A DNA stretch of 64,000 nucleotides, taken from Hymenobacter perfusus. GTDB taxonomy: Bacteria; Bacteroidota; Bacteroidia; Cytophagales; Hymenobacteraceae. Positions 62,461-64,000 of this stretch are shown in pieces (position 1 is the first letter of the stretch; each line of letters opens with the position of its first letter). Position numbers and translations under genes: made by a program. The stretch covers positions 1,178,001-1,242,000 of the forward strand of contig NZ_RWIU01000001.1 of assembly GCF_003944765.1 (NCBI RefSeq), read 5' to 3'. Below the pieces are notes generated by a model that saw only the letters and a program-made list of their open reading frames with translations, was not told the DNA's origin and searched no databases.

Positions 62461-62512
62461 GCCCGCCATTCCGAGCTGGCCGAGGAATCTCAGCCAGCTC
62501 GGAATGACGGGC
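62461..62512. repeat. REP-like hairpin acting as terminator
   Basis: 20-bp arms (GCCCGCCATTCCGAGCTGGC and complement, one mismatch) with a 12-nt loop, followed by a T-run on the plus strand. Located past the end of the dehydrogenase gene. Confidence 0.88.
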
Positions 62513-62527
62513 TTTTTACGCAACCTG

Positions 62528-63532
62528 CTATTTGCCCAGGTTGTCGATGATGGCTTGGGCAAACTCGGAGGTGGAAGCCGAGCCGCCCAGGTCGCCGGTA
62601 CACTTGGCTTTGTCCTTCAGCGTCAGCTCCAGCGCCTTCTCGATTTTCACGGCCTGCTCATGCTCGCCAATGTGGTGCAGCATCATCAGGGCCGAACGGA
62701 GCAAAGCGGTGGGGTTGGCTTTGCCCTGGCCGGCAATGTCGGGGGCCGAGCCGTGGACAGCTTCAAAAATGGCCATATCGTCGCCGATGTTGGCACCGGC
62801 CACCACGCCCAGGCCGCCTACCAGGCCGGCGCACAGGTCGGAGAGGATGTCGCCGAACAGGTTGGTGGTCACAATCACGTCAAACTGCTCGGGCTTACCC
62901 ACCAGCTGCATGCACATGTTGTCGATGATTTTCTCCTCGTACTGCACCTGGGGAAACTCGCGGGCAGCTTCCTGGGCGGCATCCAGCATAATTTTACCGG
63001 GCACTTTCAGGATGTTGGCTTTGTGGGCCAGCGTTACCTTTTTGCGGCCGTGCTTGGCGGCGTAGGCAAACGCCGCACGGCAAATGTTGCGGGCGCCTTT
63101 CACCGTCACGCGGGCAATGGAGTCGCCGATGCCGTTGTGCTCATCCCAGATTTCCAGGCCGGCGTACAGGCCCTCGGTGTTCTCGCGGAACAGCACCAGG
63201 TCAATGCCTTCGTAGCGGGTTTTGATGCCATCGGTGGTTTTGCTGGGGCGCACGTTCTGGTAGAGGTCGTACTTCTGGCGCAGCGTTACGTTGATGCTGC
63301 GGAAGCCTTTGCCCACCGGTGTAGTGATAGGACCTTTCAGGGCCACCCGGTTCTTTTCCAGCGAGGTCAGCAAAGCCTGCGGAATCAGCTCACCCGACTG
63401 GTCGAAGGTGGTCTGGCCCGCGTTCTGTTCCTCCCACTGCACGGGCACCTGGGCCGCCGCGAAAATATCGGTTACTGCTTTCGTGATTTCGGGGCCAATG
63501 CCGTCGCCGGGGATGAGCGTGATGAGATGCAT
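62528..63532 (-). CDS. Isocitrate/isopropylmalate family dehydrogenase (NAD-IDH-like)
   Basis: Product of 334 residues from the ATG at 63532 (MHLITLIPGDGIGPEITKAV); the upstream extension is non-coding in character. Substrate residues are in NVRPSK and FRENTEGLYAG, the metal-binding aspartates in NLFGDILSDLCAG, and the cofactor loop in HGSAPDIAGQGKANP. The NTEGLYAG form fits NAD-dependent isocitrate dehydrogenase rather than LeuB, and no leu genes are near. It oxidises isocitrate to 2-oxoglutarate in the TCA cycle if the assignment is right. Confidence 0.88.
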   Translation of the reverse strand: MHLITLIPGDGIGPEITKAVTDIFAAAQVPVQWEEQNAGQTTFDQSGELIPQALLTSLEKNRVALKGPITTPVGKGFRSINVTLRQKYDLYQNVRPSKTTDGIKTRYEGIDLVLFRENTEGLYAGLEIWDEHNGIGDSIARVTVKGARNICRAAFAYAAKHGRKKVTLAHKANILKVPGKIMLDAAQEAAREFPQVQYEEKIIDNMCMQLVGKPEQFDVIVTTNLFGDILSDLCAGLVGGLGVVAGANIGDDMAIFEAVHGSAPDIAGQGKANPTALLRSALMMLHHIGEHEQAVKIEKALELTLKDKAKCTGDLGGSASTSEFAQAIIDNLGK

Positions 63533-63658
63533 GCTATTGAGTTGGGTTAATGGGCAAGAGGAGGGCGAGCCGGGCCGACGAGGGGAGAGGATAAGAGCAG
63601 CTCGCGAAAAAACCGCCGAACCAGCCGGCAAGCTGCCGGCCAATCCCACAATTTTGCA

Positions 63659-63666
63659 CAAAGGTA
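63659..63666 (-). promoter_or_regulatory. Promoter -7 element TACCTTTG
   Basis: Exact TAnnTTTG on the minus strand, 127 nt upstream of the dehydrogenase ATG. Confidence 0.5.
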
Positions 63667-63691
63667 CCGCCTACCGGCGGGTGCTGAAAAT

Positions 63692-63741
63692 GAAAATGTG
63701 CGAACGTGCCCCAATAGTTCAGGAGCACATTCGCACATTTT
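63692..63741 (-). terminator. Hairpin after the YtxH gene
   Basis: Arms GAAAATGTGCGAACGTGC and GCACATTCGCACATTTTC pair with one bulge. It lies between the YtxH stop and the downstream dehydrogenase promoter. Confidence 0.75.
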
Positions 63742-63760
63742 CTACACTTCCCACATTACG

Positions 63761-64000
63761 CTATACCGTTTTGCGGGAGTTAATCTGGTTGATAAGCTGG
63801 TCCACGTCGCCGAGCAGCTGTTCGGCTTTGCTCTTGGCGTCCTGAATCACGCGCTGGCCTTCGCTCTTGGCCGAGCTAGGGCCCTGGTCGGTGCGGCTGG
63901 TCACCAGGTTCTCGGTGAGGTCGGCCAGGGTTTCGCGGTATTTCTCCAGCTGATAGCTTAGCCAGCTGCGGGTTTCGCGGCCCTTTTCGGGCGCGTACAG
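63761..64000 (-). CDS. YtxH domain protein (N-terminal part outside the window)
   Basis: The last 79 codons of a minus-strand gene that continues past the right edge. The visible part begins LYAPEKGRETRSWLSYQLEK, the end of the YtxH motif (a glycine-rich membrane helix normally precedes LYAP). It continues as a coiled helix rich in Gln, Glu and Lys. YtxH proteins are small stress-related membrane-anchored proteins of unclear role. Confidence 0.8.
   Translation of the reverse strand: MYAPEKGRETRSWLSYQLEKYRETLADLTENLVTSRTDQGPSSAKSEGQRVIQDAKSKAEQLLGDVDQLINQINSRKTV

Overview
The window looks like chromosomal DNA from a Hymenobacter-like member of the Bacteroidetes (Cytophagales). The reasons are high GC, a type IX secretion C-terminal sorting domain at the left edge, DUF5686 and CarboxypepD_reg-like proteins, Bacteroidetes-type TAnnTTTG promoter elements with weak Shine-Dalgarno sequences, an XrtX-type exosortase, and the DUF1573-yajC-YbbR-coaE cluster. 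This assignment is inference; no rRNA is present. Most of the sequence is housekeeping and envelope genes. The accessory content is in short islands.

Layout. 1-13.4 kb: the tail of a T9SS cargo protein, a thioredoxin-reductase-like flavoprotein, a DUF5686 outer-membrane protein, a two-gene exosortase unit, a cyclase-family hydrolase, an alpha/beta hydrolase beside an array of palindromic repeats, hemW divergent from an Omp85/BamA-like protein, and a lipoprotein esterase. 13.6-19.8 kb: initiator tRNA, a gene-free stretch, glpD-glpK, a type B carboxylesterase and a DUF3850 protein. 19.9-23.7 kb: a minus-strand block with a J-domain/pseudokinase protein, a vWA protein, a divergent adenylosuccinate-synthetase homologue and a free-methionine-sulfoxide reductase. 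The first three look like an uncharacterised module and are the most interesting part of the window. 23.9-31.5 kb: DHFR-family protein, psd, glutamate dehydrogenase, cdsA, a CPBP protease, dus and an EamA transporter. 31.5-37.0 kb: a REP-associated tyrosine transposase next to a 1605-residue DUF4011-helicase-nuclease-DUF3320 protein of antiphage type. 37-43 kb: amino acid permease, two tandem paralogues with a cysteine-rich N-terminal domain, a CrtC/AttH-like lipoprotein and an orphan histidine kinase. 43.4-53.2 kb: hemA, ArsR regulator, a second Glu/Leu/Phe/Val-type dehydrogenase, MscS channel, DUF4139 protein, TerB-like protein and an AsmA-like protein. 53.3-64 kb: two identical tRNA-Val genes, three multi-membrane glycosyltransferase-like proteins, a GNAT-like protein, coaE-YbbR-yajC-DUF1573, isocitrate/isopropylmalate dehydrogenase and a partial YtxH gene.

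How genes work together. glpD and glpK form a glycerol catabolism pair. psd and cdsA serve phospholipid synthesis. hemA and hemW belong to haem metabolism. yajC, the YbbR-like protein and the DUF1573 lipoprotein serve the envelope. A family of palindromic intergenic repeats occurs at eight or more sites. The RAYT-type transposase at 31.6 kb, with one such palindrome just past its 3' end, is the obvious candidate for their mobilising or maintaining enzyme.
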